Assembly: GCA_017996595.1 (NCBI GenBank)
Contig: JAGOGT010000055.1
Span: 1-7,242, forward strand
Direction of reading: 5' to 3'
Source of the DNA: Candidatus Cloacimonadota bacterium
GTDB lineage: Bacteria > Cloacimonadota > Cloacimonadia > Cloacimonadales > Cloacimonadaceae
Length of the DNA stretch: 7,242 bases
The translations under genes were made by a program, and so were the position numbers. The notes beneath the pieces were generated by a model. It worked only from the letters and a program-made list of their open reading frames with translations, was not told the DNA's origin and ran no database searches. Shown here in pieces: positions 1-6,888 of this stretch (its first letter is position 1; each line of letters starts with the position of its first letter).

Positions 1-162
1 CACGTTAGCCGTGCGGCTTTAGCCCACGGGCAAAATGCCAGCAATCAAGTGATTACACGTTATCCGGATGCTTTAGCTGCCTGGTGGTTCTCCGTAGCAA
101 TTTTATCCCTGAAGTGGAACGGTGGACTAAGCGGGGGGATTCCCTGTAGAAAGCAGAAGTAG
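1..162 (+). CDS. Possible 3' end of an unidentified gene (partial, doubtful)
   Basis: Plus-strand frame 1 is open from the left edge to a TAG at 160-162, giving 53 residues. The other two plus frames and all three minus frames contain stops within the first 62 bases. The translation is Trp-rich, with AAWWFSVAILSLKWNGG in its middle and a basic end, CRKQK. I do not recognise it. If real, it is the C-terminus of a gene convergent with the hydrogenase operon and could share the hairpin at 181-207. Against it, 53 open codons are not rare by chance, and the first 30 bases contain a palindrome typical of intergenic repeats. The reading frame is what I see; coding status is a guess. Confidence 0.25.
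   Translation, partial: HVSRAALAHGQNASNQVITRYPDALAAWWFSVAILSLKWNGGLSGGIPCRKQK
9..29. repeat. Small imperfect palindrome with GGCTTTAGCC core
   Basis: The left arm CCGTG (9-13) pairs with CACGG (25-29), and GGCT (15-18) pairs with AGCC (21-24) around a TT centre. C14 is unpaired. Palindromes with a GGCTTTAGCC-like core occur as interspersed intergenic repeats in several bacterial genomes. Only one copy is visible here, so repeat status is inferred. Confidence 0.3.
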
Positions 163-172
163 CTTTATCAGC

Positions 173-207
173 AAAAAATGAAAGGCGGATCATAGCGATC
201 CGCCTTT
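173..207 (-). terminator. Intrinsic terminator of the hydrogenase operon
   Basis: A perfect 11-bp inverted repeat (AAAGGCGGATC at 181-191, GATCCGCCTTT at 197-207) encloses a 5-nt loop. Read on the minus strand, the hairpin begins 20 nt after the hydA stop codon and is followed by CATTTTTTGC, a run of six T (173-178). This is a textbook Rho-independent terminator. The plus-strand side has only a weak T-stretch (CCTTTGTTTAT), so it may work less well for transcripts arriving from the left. Confidence 0.9.
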
Positions 208-227
208 GTTTATATGAGGTTGTTAAT

Positions 228-2012
228 TTAGTGATGTTTATGGGTAGCTTCCTCGGTTACCTGTCCGGTGTAAACCGAGCGCTTGAAATAATGGGTATGG
301 AGCAGCTTGTGGGCAAGCTCGGAATTCGGGGCACCCAGGAACTTCTCATAAATGCGCAGAACTTCGGGATTGTGGTGCGACTTACGCACGGGCAGACCCT
401 TGTCTTCCGCATAGAGGGAAAGACCTCTGCGGGCACGGGACGCGATGTCGTTGCCATAAGGCTGTCCACCGCCACCCACGCAGCCACCGGGGCAGGCCAT
501 GATTTCGATGAAGTGCCAGGGGGATTCGCCCTTGGTTTTCAGGCCTTCACGCACGGCATCCATCACGATGCGGGCATTGGACAAACCATGAGCCACGGCT
601 ACGCGCAGATCACCAAATCCGGGAACGGGAATGGTGGCTTCTTTCACGCCTTGCAAACCGCGCACGGCCTGGATGTCGATATCTTCCAGTTCCTGCTTGG
701 TAACCAGGGTATAGGCACTGCGAATGGCTGCTTCCATCACACCGCCGGTGGCACCAAAAATGGTTCCGGCACCGCTGTAGAAGCTCATACCTTCATCGGC
801 ATCCTCTTCTTTGATATTGGCGAAGTCGATTCCCGCTTCTTTGATCATGCGGATAAATTCGCGGGTGGTAAGCACATAGTCGGTATCCTGATATCCGCTG
901 TCACGCAGTTCGGGACGGCGTGCTTCGAATTTCTTGGCGGTGCAAGGCATCACTGCTACCGATACGATCTTGGCAGGATCGATGCCACGTTCCTGAGCGT
1001 AGAAAGTCTTGCTAAGCACACCAAACATGCTCATAGGCGATTTGGCAGTGGAAATGCAATCCGCCAGATCAGGGTAGTAGGTTTCCATGAATTTGATCCA
1101 ACCGGGAGAACAGGAGGTTACCAAGGGTAACGGACCACCGGTGGTGAGCCTGGTAACCAATTCCGTGCCTTCTTCCAAAATGGTGAGGTCGGCGGTGAAA
1201 TTGGTATCCATAATGGAATCAAAACCGATTTTACGCAGGGCTGCATACATCTTCTTGGCGGTAACGCTGCCAAAGGGCATGCCAAATTCTTCGCCCAACG
1301 ATACGCGAATGGACGGAGCTTCCTGAACCACCACATGCTTGTCGGGATCCAGAATGGCTTCCCACACTTCATCAATTTCGCTACGTTCACGCAAAGCGCC
1401 AGTGGGGCAATAAACCGTGCATTGGCCACAATTTACACAGGGGCTATTGGCCATGCCGCTGCCAAAGGCGGTATCCACATGAGCTTCGATGCCACGATCG
1501 GCAAAGGTGAGCGCATAAACTGTCTGCACTTCGTTACAAACGGTAATGCAACGTCCGCAGGCAATACACTTATTCACGTCGCGGACGATGGATAAACTGC
1601 TGGTATCTACGGTTTTTTTATCCAGGATGAGAGGTAGTGCTTCGGGATCCACCCCCAGATTGTTCGATAGGGTTTGCAATTCGCATTTGTTATTGGCAGC
1701 ACAAGTGGGGCACACTACTTCGTGATTGGATAGAATCATCTCCACCAGGGTTTTACGGTGGGCACGAAGCTTTTTGTTGTTGGTAACGATCTTCATCCCT
1801 TCGGTTACGGGAGTGCAGCAGGCACGCTTGGGAACAGGTGCGCCATTGATTTCCACCACGCAAACGCCACAATTGGCGGTGGGTGGCAGATCAGGGTGGT
1901 AGCACAAACGGGGGATATAGATCCCGTGTTTATCTGCGGCTTCGATGATCGTCATCGTATCCGGAACTTCCAGATGATGACCATCAATAAAGACGTTGAC
2001 TGTTTTAGCCAT
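228..2012 (-). CDS. hydA: [FeFe]-hydrogenase catalytic subunit HydA
   Basis: Cytoplasmic catalytic subunit that reduces protons or oxidises H2 at the H-cluster and exchanges electrons with HydB/HydC; 594 residues, with no signal peptide. Domains in order: a plant-type [2Fe-2S] domain (C37, C48, C51, C65 or C66); a His-Cys3 [4Fe-4S] site (H97, C101, C104, C110); two [4Fe-4S] ferredoxin motifs (C149/152/155/159 and C192/195/198/202); the H-cluster domain with L1 TSCSPGW (299-305), L2 MPCTAKKFE (355-363) and L3 MACPGGC (505-511); then the small-subunit-like tail ending HKHH. By motif register with Clostridium pasteurianum CpI, the proton-path residues C301, E281, E284, S321 and R288 are kept, but S302 stands where CpI has ligand C300. 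The start follows AGAGGA (2021-2026) 8 nt upstream. It is the last gene of the operon, 19 bp after the second NuoF. Sensory HydS is unlikely, since there is no PAS domain. Confidence 0.96.
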   Translation of the reverse strand: MAKTVNVFIDGHHLEVPDTMTIIEAADKHGIYIPRLCYHPDLPPTANCGVCVVEINGAPVPKRACCTPVTEGMKIVTNNKKLRAHRKTLVEMILSNHEVVCPTCAANNKCELQTLSNNLGVDPEALPLILDKKTVDTSSLSIVRDVNKCIACGRCITVCNEVQTVYALTFADRGIEAHVDTAFGSGMANSPCVNCGQCTVYCPTGALRERSEIDEVWEAILDPDKHVVVQEAPSIRVSLGEEFGMPFGSVTAKKMYAALRKIGFDSIMDTNFTADLTILEEGTELVTRLTTGGPLPLVTSCSPGWIKFMETYYPDLADCISTAKSPMSMFGVLSKTFYAQERGIDPAKIVSVAVMPCTAKKFEARRPELRDSGYQDTDYVLTTREFIRMIKEAGIDFANIKEEDADEGMSFYSGAGTIFGATGGVMEAAIRSAYTLVTKQELEDIDIQAVRGLQGVKEATIPVPGFGDLRVAVAHGLSNARIVMDAVREGLKTKGESPWHFIEIMACPGGCVGGGGQPYGNDIASRARRGLSLYAEDKGLPVRKSHHNPEVLRIYEKFLGAPNSELAHKLLHTHYFKRSVYTGQVTEEATHKHH

Positions 2013-2031
2013 AATATCAATCCTCTTTATC

Positions 2032-3594
2032 TTACTTTTTTGTTATTTCGATGAATTCATCTTTGAAATTGTCGATGGCACTGCGGATAGCCATGATGGG
2101 GCTCTGTCCCAGGGCACAGAATGATGTCTGCTGCATGGTTTCAGCAATAGTTAGCATCAGTTCCACGTCTTCCATGCTCCCTTCGCCCTTTCTGATCTTG
2201 GTGATAAGGCGATAGAGCTGTTGCGTGCCATTGCGGCAGGGTGAGCACTTTCCGCAGGATTCATGGCGGAAGAAGCGCAGAATGCTCCACAGCATATCCA
2301 CGATGCTTTGATGCTCGTTCATCACCAGGATGGCACCACTGCCCAGAACGGCAGCATATTGGTTCAGGCTGGAAAAATCCATCTTCACGTCCAGCAGACG
2401 ATCGGGAAGAATCACTCCCGCAGCTCCGCCGATTAGCGCAGCCTTGAAGCGGAAGCCCTTCTTCATCCCCCCGGCGTATTCATTGATAATGGTACGCAGG
2501 GTGGTGCCCATATCCACTTCGCAAAGTCCCGGATGAGCCACGTCGCCAAGGATGGTATAAACCTTGGTTCCGGTGCATTCGGGAGTGCCGTGCTTAAGGT
2601 ATTCATCGGCACCTTTGGCAATGATGAAGGGAACATTGGCCAGGGTTTCCACGTTGTTTACCACCGTGGGAGCTTTCCACAAGCCTTGAACTCCCGGGAA
2701 GGGTGGTTTCCAGCGGGGATTACCACGATTGCCTTCGAGGGATTCGATGAGGGCTGTTTCTTCGCCGCACACATAGGCTCCGGCACCGATCTTGATGAAG
2801 ATATCCAGATCGAAACCGCTTTCAAAGATGTTCTGGCCCAGGATGCCATATTCGCGGGCTTGAGCTATGGCTTTTTCCAGACGGGCAATACAGAGCTTGT
2901 ATTCACCGCGGATGTAGATATAAGCCTTGGTGGCTCCCACCGCACGGGCACAGATCATGATGCCTTCCAGAAGCTGATGCGGGTCACCTTCCATAATCAA
3001 ACGGTCTTTGAAGGTTCCGGGTTCGCCTTCGTCGGCATTTACCACCACATATTTCTGAGGAGCTTCCAGGGGAGCGGTAAAAGTCCACTTCACTCCTGCA
3101 GGGAATCCGGCACCGCCTCTGCCTCTGAGTCCCGATTTTTTTACTTCGTCGATGATCTCATTTGGCTTCATTTGCGTGAGAGCCTTTTCCCAGGCTTCAT
3201 ATCCACCGGCACCGATGTAATCATCGATATTTTCGGGATCGATAATACCGGAATTACGGAGCACAATGCGATTCTCATAATTGAATTTGGGGCTGAATTT
3301 GCCAGAAGCATCCAGCATCAAACGCTGCACCGGACGACCCTTAAGGAAGTGTTCCTGAACCAGCTCGGGAATATCTTCCACCTTCACTGCTTCATAATTC
3401 ACATTCTCGGGATATACGGTGAGACTGATGCCACGGCCAAAGAAACCCAGCGGACCTGTTTCCAGGATGTTGATCTCTTCTGCCAGATTGAACTTTGCCA
3501 ATTCACTGCGCAGATTCTGAACAAATACATGCACTCCTGCGGCAATGGAGGTCTCATTGATGGAGACTAAGACATGGCTGCGATAGTACTTCAT
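2032..3594 (-). CDS. nuoF: Second NuoF-like FMN subunit, complex-I-like, with degenerate N-terminal domain
   Basis: Predicted NADH-binding flavoprotein of 520 residues. Residues 1-95 align with the N-terminal thioredoxin-like [2Fe-2S] domain of the HydB encoded upstream, but every cluster cysteine is gone: S11, I12, S16, P48 and F52 occupy the HydB cysteine positions C11, C12, C16, C48 and C52. The core is intact: GRGGAGFP (158-165), NADEGEPGTFKDR (186-198), GAYVCGEETALIESLEG (272-288), KPPFP (296-300), an SLBB region and the N3 [4Fe-4S] ligands C447, C450, C453 and C493. Its signatures (EPGT-KDR, GTT...EYAGGM) resemble complex I NuoF more than HydB (DPGAFMDR, GGPSGGC). It stops near residue 520 and lacks the C-terminal ferredoxin and Cys-rich linker of HydB. 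The ATGA overlap with the preceding nuoE and an AGGGGG site support the start. I infer NADH oxidation or NAD+ reduction; the partner is unproven. Confidence 0.9.
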   Translation of the reverse strand: MKYYRSHVLVSINETSIAAGVHVFVQNLRSELAKFNLAEEINILETGPLGFFGRGISLTVYPENVNYEAVKVEDIPELVQEHFLKGRPVQRLMLDASGKFSPKFNYENRIVLRNSGIIDPENIDDYIGAGGYEAWEKALTQMKPNEIIDEVKKSGLRGRGGAGFPAGVKWTFTAPLEAPQKYVVVNADEGEPGTFKDRLIMEGDPHQLLEGIMICARAVGATKAYIYIRGEYKLCIARLEKAIAQAREYGILGQNIFESGFDLDIFIKIGAGAYVCGEETALIESLEGNRGNPRWKPPFPGVQGLWKAPTVVNNVETLANVPFIIAKGADEYLKHGTPECTGTKVYTILGDVAHPGLCEVDMGTTLRTIINEYAGGMKKGFRFKAALIGGAAGVILPDRLLDVKMDFSSLNQYAAVLGSGAILVMNEHQSIVDMLWSILRFFRHESCGKCSPCRNGTQQLYRLITKIRKGEGSMEDVELMLTIAETMQQTSFCALGQSPIMAIRSAIDNFKDEFIEITKK

Positions 3595-4046
3595 TTCATC
3601 CCCCTGTATCTGGCAATGATCTCTTCCACTTTTTCTTCGGTAAGATCGCCATACACGTCGTCATTGATCATCATCACCGGGGCATTACCGCAAACTCCCA
3701 GGCAGGCACAGAGTTCCAGGGTAAATAGGCCGTCCTTGGAAGTTTCGCCGGTTTGCACGCCCAGCATGGTTTTCAATTTGCGCAGGATGTTATCCGAACC
3801 CTTGATATAGCAGGGTGGTGATTCACACAGCCGGATGATGTTCTTACCACGTGGGGTGGTGCTATACATCGTGTAAAACGTCAGCACGCCATAAATGTGA
3901 TTAGCCGGAACATGCAGATATTCAGCTACCACATCCACCGCTTCGGTAGCAATGTAATGCTGCGGATGAGCATCCTGGATATCATGCAGGATCTGGATAA
4001 GATTATCCTTATCGGGAGTATATTTTTGGCAGATTTCTTTGTACAT
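3591..4046 (-). CDS. nuoE: Second NuoE-like [2Fe-2S] subunit, complex-I-like
   Basis: A 151-residue thioredoxin-fold ferredoxin, full length for the NuoE/HydC family. An N-terminal helical part (about 1-50) precedes the IYGVLTFYTMY segment (51-61). The [2Fe-2S] ligands are C74 and C79 (CESPPC) and C115 and C119 (CLGVC); C113 is an extra cysteine. The CLGVCGNAPVMMINDD stretch resembles complex I NuoE, whereas the HydC at the right edge reads CVGACSLAP. It should shuttle electrons from the FMN of the NuoF encoded immediately downstream, whose start overlaps its stop by 4 bp (ATGA). It begins 17 bp after hydB, with a weak AGGGG-type site 5 nt before ATG. It probably pairs with that second NuoF, but pairing with HydB is not excluded. 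Confidence 0.93.
   Translation of the reverse strand: MYKEICQKYTPDKDNLIQILHDIQDAHPQHYIATEAVDVVAEYLHVPANHIYGVLTFYTMYSTTPRGKNIIRLCESPPCYIKGSDNILRKLKTMLGVQTGETSKDGLFTLELCACLGVCGNAPVMMINDDVYGDLTEEKVEEIIARYRGMK
3600..3605 (-). promoter_or_regulatory. Ribosome binding site for the second nuoF
   Basis: AGGGGG on the minus strand lies inside the 3' end of the upstream nuoE gene, 5 nt before the ATG at 3594. With the ATGA stop/start overlap it fixes the start and suggests coupled translation, giving near-equal amounts of the two subunits. Confidence 0.6.
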
Positions 4047-4063
4047 ACTTTCCCCTAAGCTTA

Positions 4064-5923
4064 TTAATCATCATGATTATGTTTATGTTGGGATTCCTCT
4101 TCACGCTTGGCTGCTACTTCCGGATGCATTCCCGGGACCTTGGAGATGGCCTTCACGGGACATACTTCGAAGCAGCTTCCGCACTTGATGCAGGGCATCT
4201 GATCGATGGTGAATTTTTCTTCACGGCTGCCGCTGATGCAGGTAACAGGACACTTGCGGGCACACAGGGAACAACCGATACAGCGGGATTTATCTATATT
4301 GTAATGCATTAACTCGGTGCATACCTTGGTGGAACAGCTCTTGTCCCGGATATGGGATTCATATTCTTCCCGGAAATAGCGGATAGTGGAAAGCACCGGA
4401 TTGGGAGCAGTTTGCCCCAGCCCACATAGCGAAAGCTTGGAAATGGTTTCGCCCAGGCGTTGCAGTTCTTCGATGTCCCCTTCCTTGCCATTGCCACTCT
4501 CGATACGTTCCAGAATGGTAAGCATTTGCTTCAGGCCGATACGGCAGGGAGAACACTTTCCGCAGGATTCATCCACGCAGAATTCCATGAAGAACTTGGC
4601 TACATTCACCATGCATTTTTCGTCGTTCATCACGATCACGCCACCGGAGCCCATCATCGCACCGCGTTCTTTCAGGGTTTCATAGTCCACGGCCACATCA
4701 AGATGCTGGGAAGTGAGGCAACCACCGCTGGGTCCGCCAAGCTGCACTGCCTTGAAATTGCGATCGCCAACCATACCGCCACCTACGTCAAAGATCAATT
4801 CACGCAGGGTGATACCCATGGGAACTTCCACCAGTCCGGTATTCCGGATATCGCCGGTGAGGGCAAATACCTTGGTACCCTTGCTGGTTTCGGTGCCCAT
4901 CTCGGCAAACCAGGAAGCGCCTTTCAGGAAAATCGTAGATACGTTTCCCAGGGTTTCCACATTGTTCACCACGGTAGGCATGCCCCAAAGTCCTTGCACG
5001 GCAGGATAGGGAGGCTTGGGAGTGGGATTGCCTCTCTGGCCTTCGATGGAGTGAATAAGCGCCATTTCTTCGCCGCAGACAAAGGCTCCGGCTCCGGTAC
5101 GCACTTCCGCATCGAAGCAGAACTTGGTGCCGAAGATGTTCTCTCCGATCAGTCCCATGGCTCTGGCTTGTTCGATAGCCATTTTAATGCGCTTGATAGC
5201 CAAAGGATATTCGGCCCGGATATAGAAAAAGCCGGCACTGGCACCGATGGAATAAGCGGCAATCATCATTCCTTCCAGCACCTTATGCGGATCGCCTTCC
5301 AAAAGGGAGCGATCCATAAAGGCACCAGGATCGCCTTCGTCGCCATTGCAAATGATATACTTCTGTTCGGAGGCATTATCATGAACCATCTGCCACTTGA
5401 TGTGGGTGGGAAATCCTCCCCCACCTCTTCCGCGCAAACCGGATTCTTTGATAACTTTGATGGCATCCTGGGGAGTCATGGCAGTGAGCACTGTTCCCAA
5501 AGCTTCATAACCGCCGGTGGCGATGTATTCGTCCATGCTTTCCGGATCGATATAGCCGCAATTTGCCAGGGCCACTTTCACTTGTTTCTGGTAGAAGGGC
5601 ACTTCTTTTTGAGTAATGATAGCTTTATCATCATGATCCTGAAGCATCAGCCGGGTAACCGGACGTCCTTTCATGAAGTGTTCAGAGACAATCTCTTCCA
5701 CATCCTCGGGAGTAACCGTTTTATAGAAGATGCCTTCGGGGTAGATAACCATCACGGGGCCGTAGTCACAGGGACCCATACAGCCGGTTTCGATGATGTT
5801 TATCTCATTGGTAAGGCCCTTTTCTTGCAGGACCTCATGAAACCGTTCCTTGATCTTCATTGCGCCGGCGCTTACGCATCCGGAGCCGCAGCAGATCAAT
5901 AGATCAATACGTTTTAGAGACAT
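4064..5923 (-). CDS. hydB: Bifurcating-type hydrogenase flavoprotein subunit HydB (NuoF-like)
   Basis: FMN/NAD(H)-binding subunit of 619 residues. The N-terminal thioredoxin-like [2Fe-2S] domain (about 1-92) keeps candidate ligands C11/C12, C16, C48 and C52. The FMN/NAD core has GLRGRGGGGFP (162-172), NGDEGDPGAFMDR (193-205) and GAFVCGEEMALIHSIEG (279-295). An SLBB-like region and the N3 [4Fe-4S] ligands C454, C457, C460 and C500 follow. Residues 530-540 hold C530, C535 and H540, a candidate zinc site as described for Thermotoga HydB. The C-terminus is a 2[4Fe-4S] ferredoxin (C548/551/554/558 and C578/581/584/588) with a His-rich tail, HKHNHDD. This layout is that of HydB/HndC, where flavin-based bifurcation between NAD(H) and ferredoxin is placed. 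The start has an ACCTCC-complement site (5931-5936, AGGT/GGAGG) 8 nt upstream and lies 18 bp after the HydD-like gene. Confidence 0.95.
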   Translation of the reverse strand: MSLKRIDLLICCGSGCVSAGAMKIKERFHEVLQEKGLTNEINIIETGCMGPCDYGPVMVIYPEGIFYKTVTPEDVEEIVSEHFMKGRPVTRLMLQDHDDKAIITQKEVPFYQKQVKVALANCGYIDPESMDEYIATGGYEALGTVLTAMTPQDAIKVIKESGLRGRGGGGFPTHIKWQMVHDNASEQKYIICNGDEGDPGAFMDRSLLEGDPHKVLEGMMIAAYSIGASAGFFYIRAEYPLAIKRIKMAIEQARAMGLIGENIFGTKFCFDAEVRTGAGAFVCGEEMALIHSIEGQRGNPTPKPPYPAVQGLWGMPTVVNNVETLGNVSTIFLKGASWFAEMGTETSKGTKVFALTGDIRNTGLVEVPMGITLRELIFDVGGGMVGDRNFKAVQLGGPSGGCLTSQHLDVAVDYETLKERGAMMGSGGVIVMNDEKCMVNVAKFFMEFCVDESCGKCSPCRIGLKQMLTILERIESGNGKEGDIEELQRLGETISKLSLCGLGQTAPNPVLSTIRYFREEYESHIRDKSCSTKVCTELMHYNIDKSRCIGCSLCARKCPVTCISGSREEKFTIDQMPCIKCGSCFEVCPVKAISKVPGMHPEVAAKREEESQHKHNHDD

Positions 5924-5941
5924 TAGCAGAACCTCCCTGGA

Positions 5942-6307
5942 TCAATTGCCGGTAGCGACAACATAATCGGAGACGATTCTACCATTAACGATGTGCTCCA
6001 CCACTACTTTTTTCACCTTATCCGGATTCATGTTTCCGTAGGTTACTTTCGGCTTTCCATCTTCGATCAGGTCCACCACCGGTTCCATCGAGGAAAGACC
6101 TTTCTCTCCGGTTTGTGTAACCAGAACGTCGGTCAGATTGCGGTTTGCGATCTCTTCCAGGAAGGTTTTCATTACTTCACGGGCACCCATCGCGATTCCG
6201 GATGTTCCCATCCCCACCACGATTTTGATTCGGATAGTACCACCGCGAAGCTTCATTTCTTCCTGAGCTTTTTCACGGATTTTCTTAAGGTCTGCGAGTG
6301 TTTTCAT
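5942..6307 (-). CDS. hydD: HydD/HndB-like small ferredoxin-fold protein without cysteines
   Basis: A 121-residue cytoplasmic protein matching the (2Fe-2S) ferredoxin-like thioredoxin-fold family next to HydB/HndC genes. The fold signature is clear: a basic N-terminal helix, then GMGTSGIAMGAREV (32-45), a central TQTGEKGLSSMEPVV (64-78), and a C-terminal KVTYGNMNPDKVKKVVVEHIVNG segment (87-109, joined from visible residues). It contains no cysteine at all. Clostridial relatives as I recall them read GTCGIAAGA and TGCIGLC, so S36, E68 and S72 replace the ligand positions; I checked the codons (TCC, GAG, TCC). A. woodii HydD is likewise reported without predicted cofactor. A structural or assembly role is inferred. 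Its ATG overlaps the ATPase stop (TGATG), with GGAGG 7 nt upstream. Confidence 0.85.
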   Translation of the reverse strand: MKTLADLKKIREKAQEEMKLRGGTIRIKIVVGMGTSGIAMGAREVMKTFLEEIANRNLTDVLVTQTGEKGLSSMEPVVDLIEDGKPKVTYGNMNPDKVKKVVVEHIVNGRIVSDYVVATGN

Positions 6308-6876
6308 CAGACATCCTCCATGTTTGTATTTTGTATTCCTTCATATAGTGATTGGTCGATGTATTCTATTACATCGGGATAGGTAAGGGGGATTCCCCCC
6401 AGTTCTTCTTTAATCGCGGCAGTATCGAAGTGAAATATCTGTTCCATGCCTTTTTCGCAAAAGATCAGGTGGATATAGAAATCCACTTCCGGGTGGCCGA
6501 TTATTGCCCCTAATAGCGTGTCTTTCAGGTTTCCCAAGGGCATCCGGTCGATATGATCCAGCTGAAAATCCACGGTAAGCACGGTGCCAAATCCAGGTTC
6601 GCTGGCAATCTTGAAGCAGCCGTTGGTTTGCTCCGCATTCTGCTTGAAGAGCGGAATACCCAGCCCCACCTTCTTTTCGCGCTCCACCTTGGAAGTATAA
6701 AAGGGATTCTGAGCCAGTTCCAGGGTATGCGAATCCATGCCTACGCCATCATCTTCCACGATCAGCCGCAGCCGGTTCTTCTGTACATTCCGGATCACTC
6801 TGATCTTGATGTTTCTGGCTTCTGCCCGCACCGAATTTTCGATGATATCCAGCAGGTGCAAAGAGATATCTTGCAT
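6307..6876 (-). CDS. Stand-alone histidine-kinase-type ATPase (HATPase_c) of the hydrogenase operon
   Basis: A 189-residue protein with a complete GHKL ATP-binding domain from its first residues: N-box ENS (13-15), G1 box DDGVGM (42-47), F-box-like NPFYTSK (57-63), G2 GLGIP (71-75) and GFGT (95-98). There is no dimerisation/phosphoacceptor domain, sensor or membrane segment, so it is not an ordinary sensor kinase. Residues from about 110 to the end form a second conserved part of unknown role. A homologue sits at the same place in several clostridial hydrogenase operons and in A. woodii, where it is called HydE (not the HydE maturase) and was not part of the purified complex. A regulatory or Ser/Thr kinase role is inferred. 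The start lies 12 bp after hydC with no clear ribosome binding site. It overlaps hydD by 1 bp. Confidence 0.9.
   Translation of the reverse strand: MQDISLHLLDIIENSVRAEARNIKIRVIRNVQKNRLRLIVEDDGVGMDSHTLELAQNPFYTSKVEREKKVGLGIPLFKQNAEQTNGCFKIASEPGFGTVLTVDFQLDHIDRMPLGNLKDTLLGAIIGHPEVDFYIHLIFCEKGMEQIFHFDTAAIKEELGGIPLTYPDVIEYIDQSLYEGIQNTNMEDV
6315..6319 (-). promoter_or_regulatory. Ribosome binding site for hydD
   Basis: GGAGG on the minus strand lies within the last codons of the ATPase gene, 7 nt before the ATG at 6307. It fixes the start at the TGATG overlap and allows initiation independent of upstream translation. Confidence 0.7.
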
Positions 6877-6888
6877 TACATTACCGGC

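Noticed and set aside
231..1130. Long plus-strand open frame opposite hydA (about 299 codons)
   Set aside because: It lies fully antisense to clear hydrogenase domains, and its translation shows no recognisable domain. It is a by-product of codon usage in hydA.
2533..3570. Long plus-strand open frame opposite the second nuoF (about 345 codons)
   Set aside because: Antisense to a conserved NuoF core, with Phe/Gly/His-rich low-meaning translation and no family resemblance.
3591..3594. Frameshift or gene break at the nuoE/nuoF overlap
   Set aside because: ATGA is a normal 4-bp stop/start overlap; both proteins are complete on either side and a ribosome binding site is present.
4460..5902. Very long plus-strand open frame opposite hydB (about 480 codons)
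   Set aside because: Its length is striking, but the minus strand carries every HydB motif in order, and the antisense product is His/Phe/Gly-rich without any recognisable domain.
2032..5923. Respiratory complex I (nuo) operon
   Set aside because: Only NuoE/NuoF-type genes are present, with no membrane or quinone-module subunits, and the operon ends in an [FeFe]-hydrogenase.
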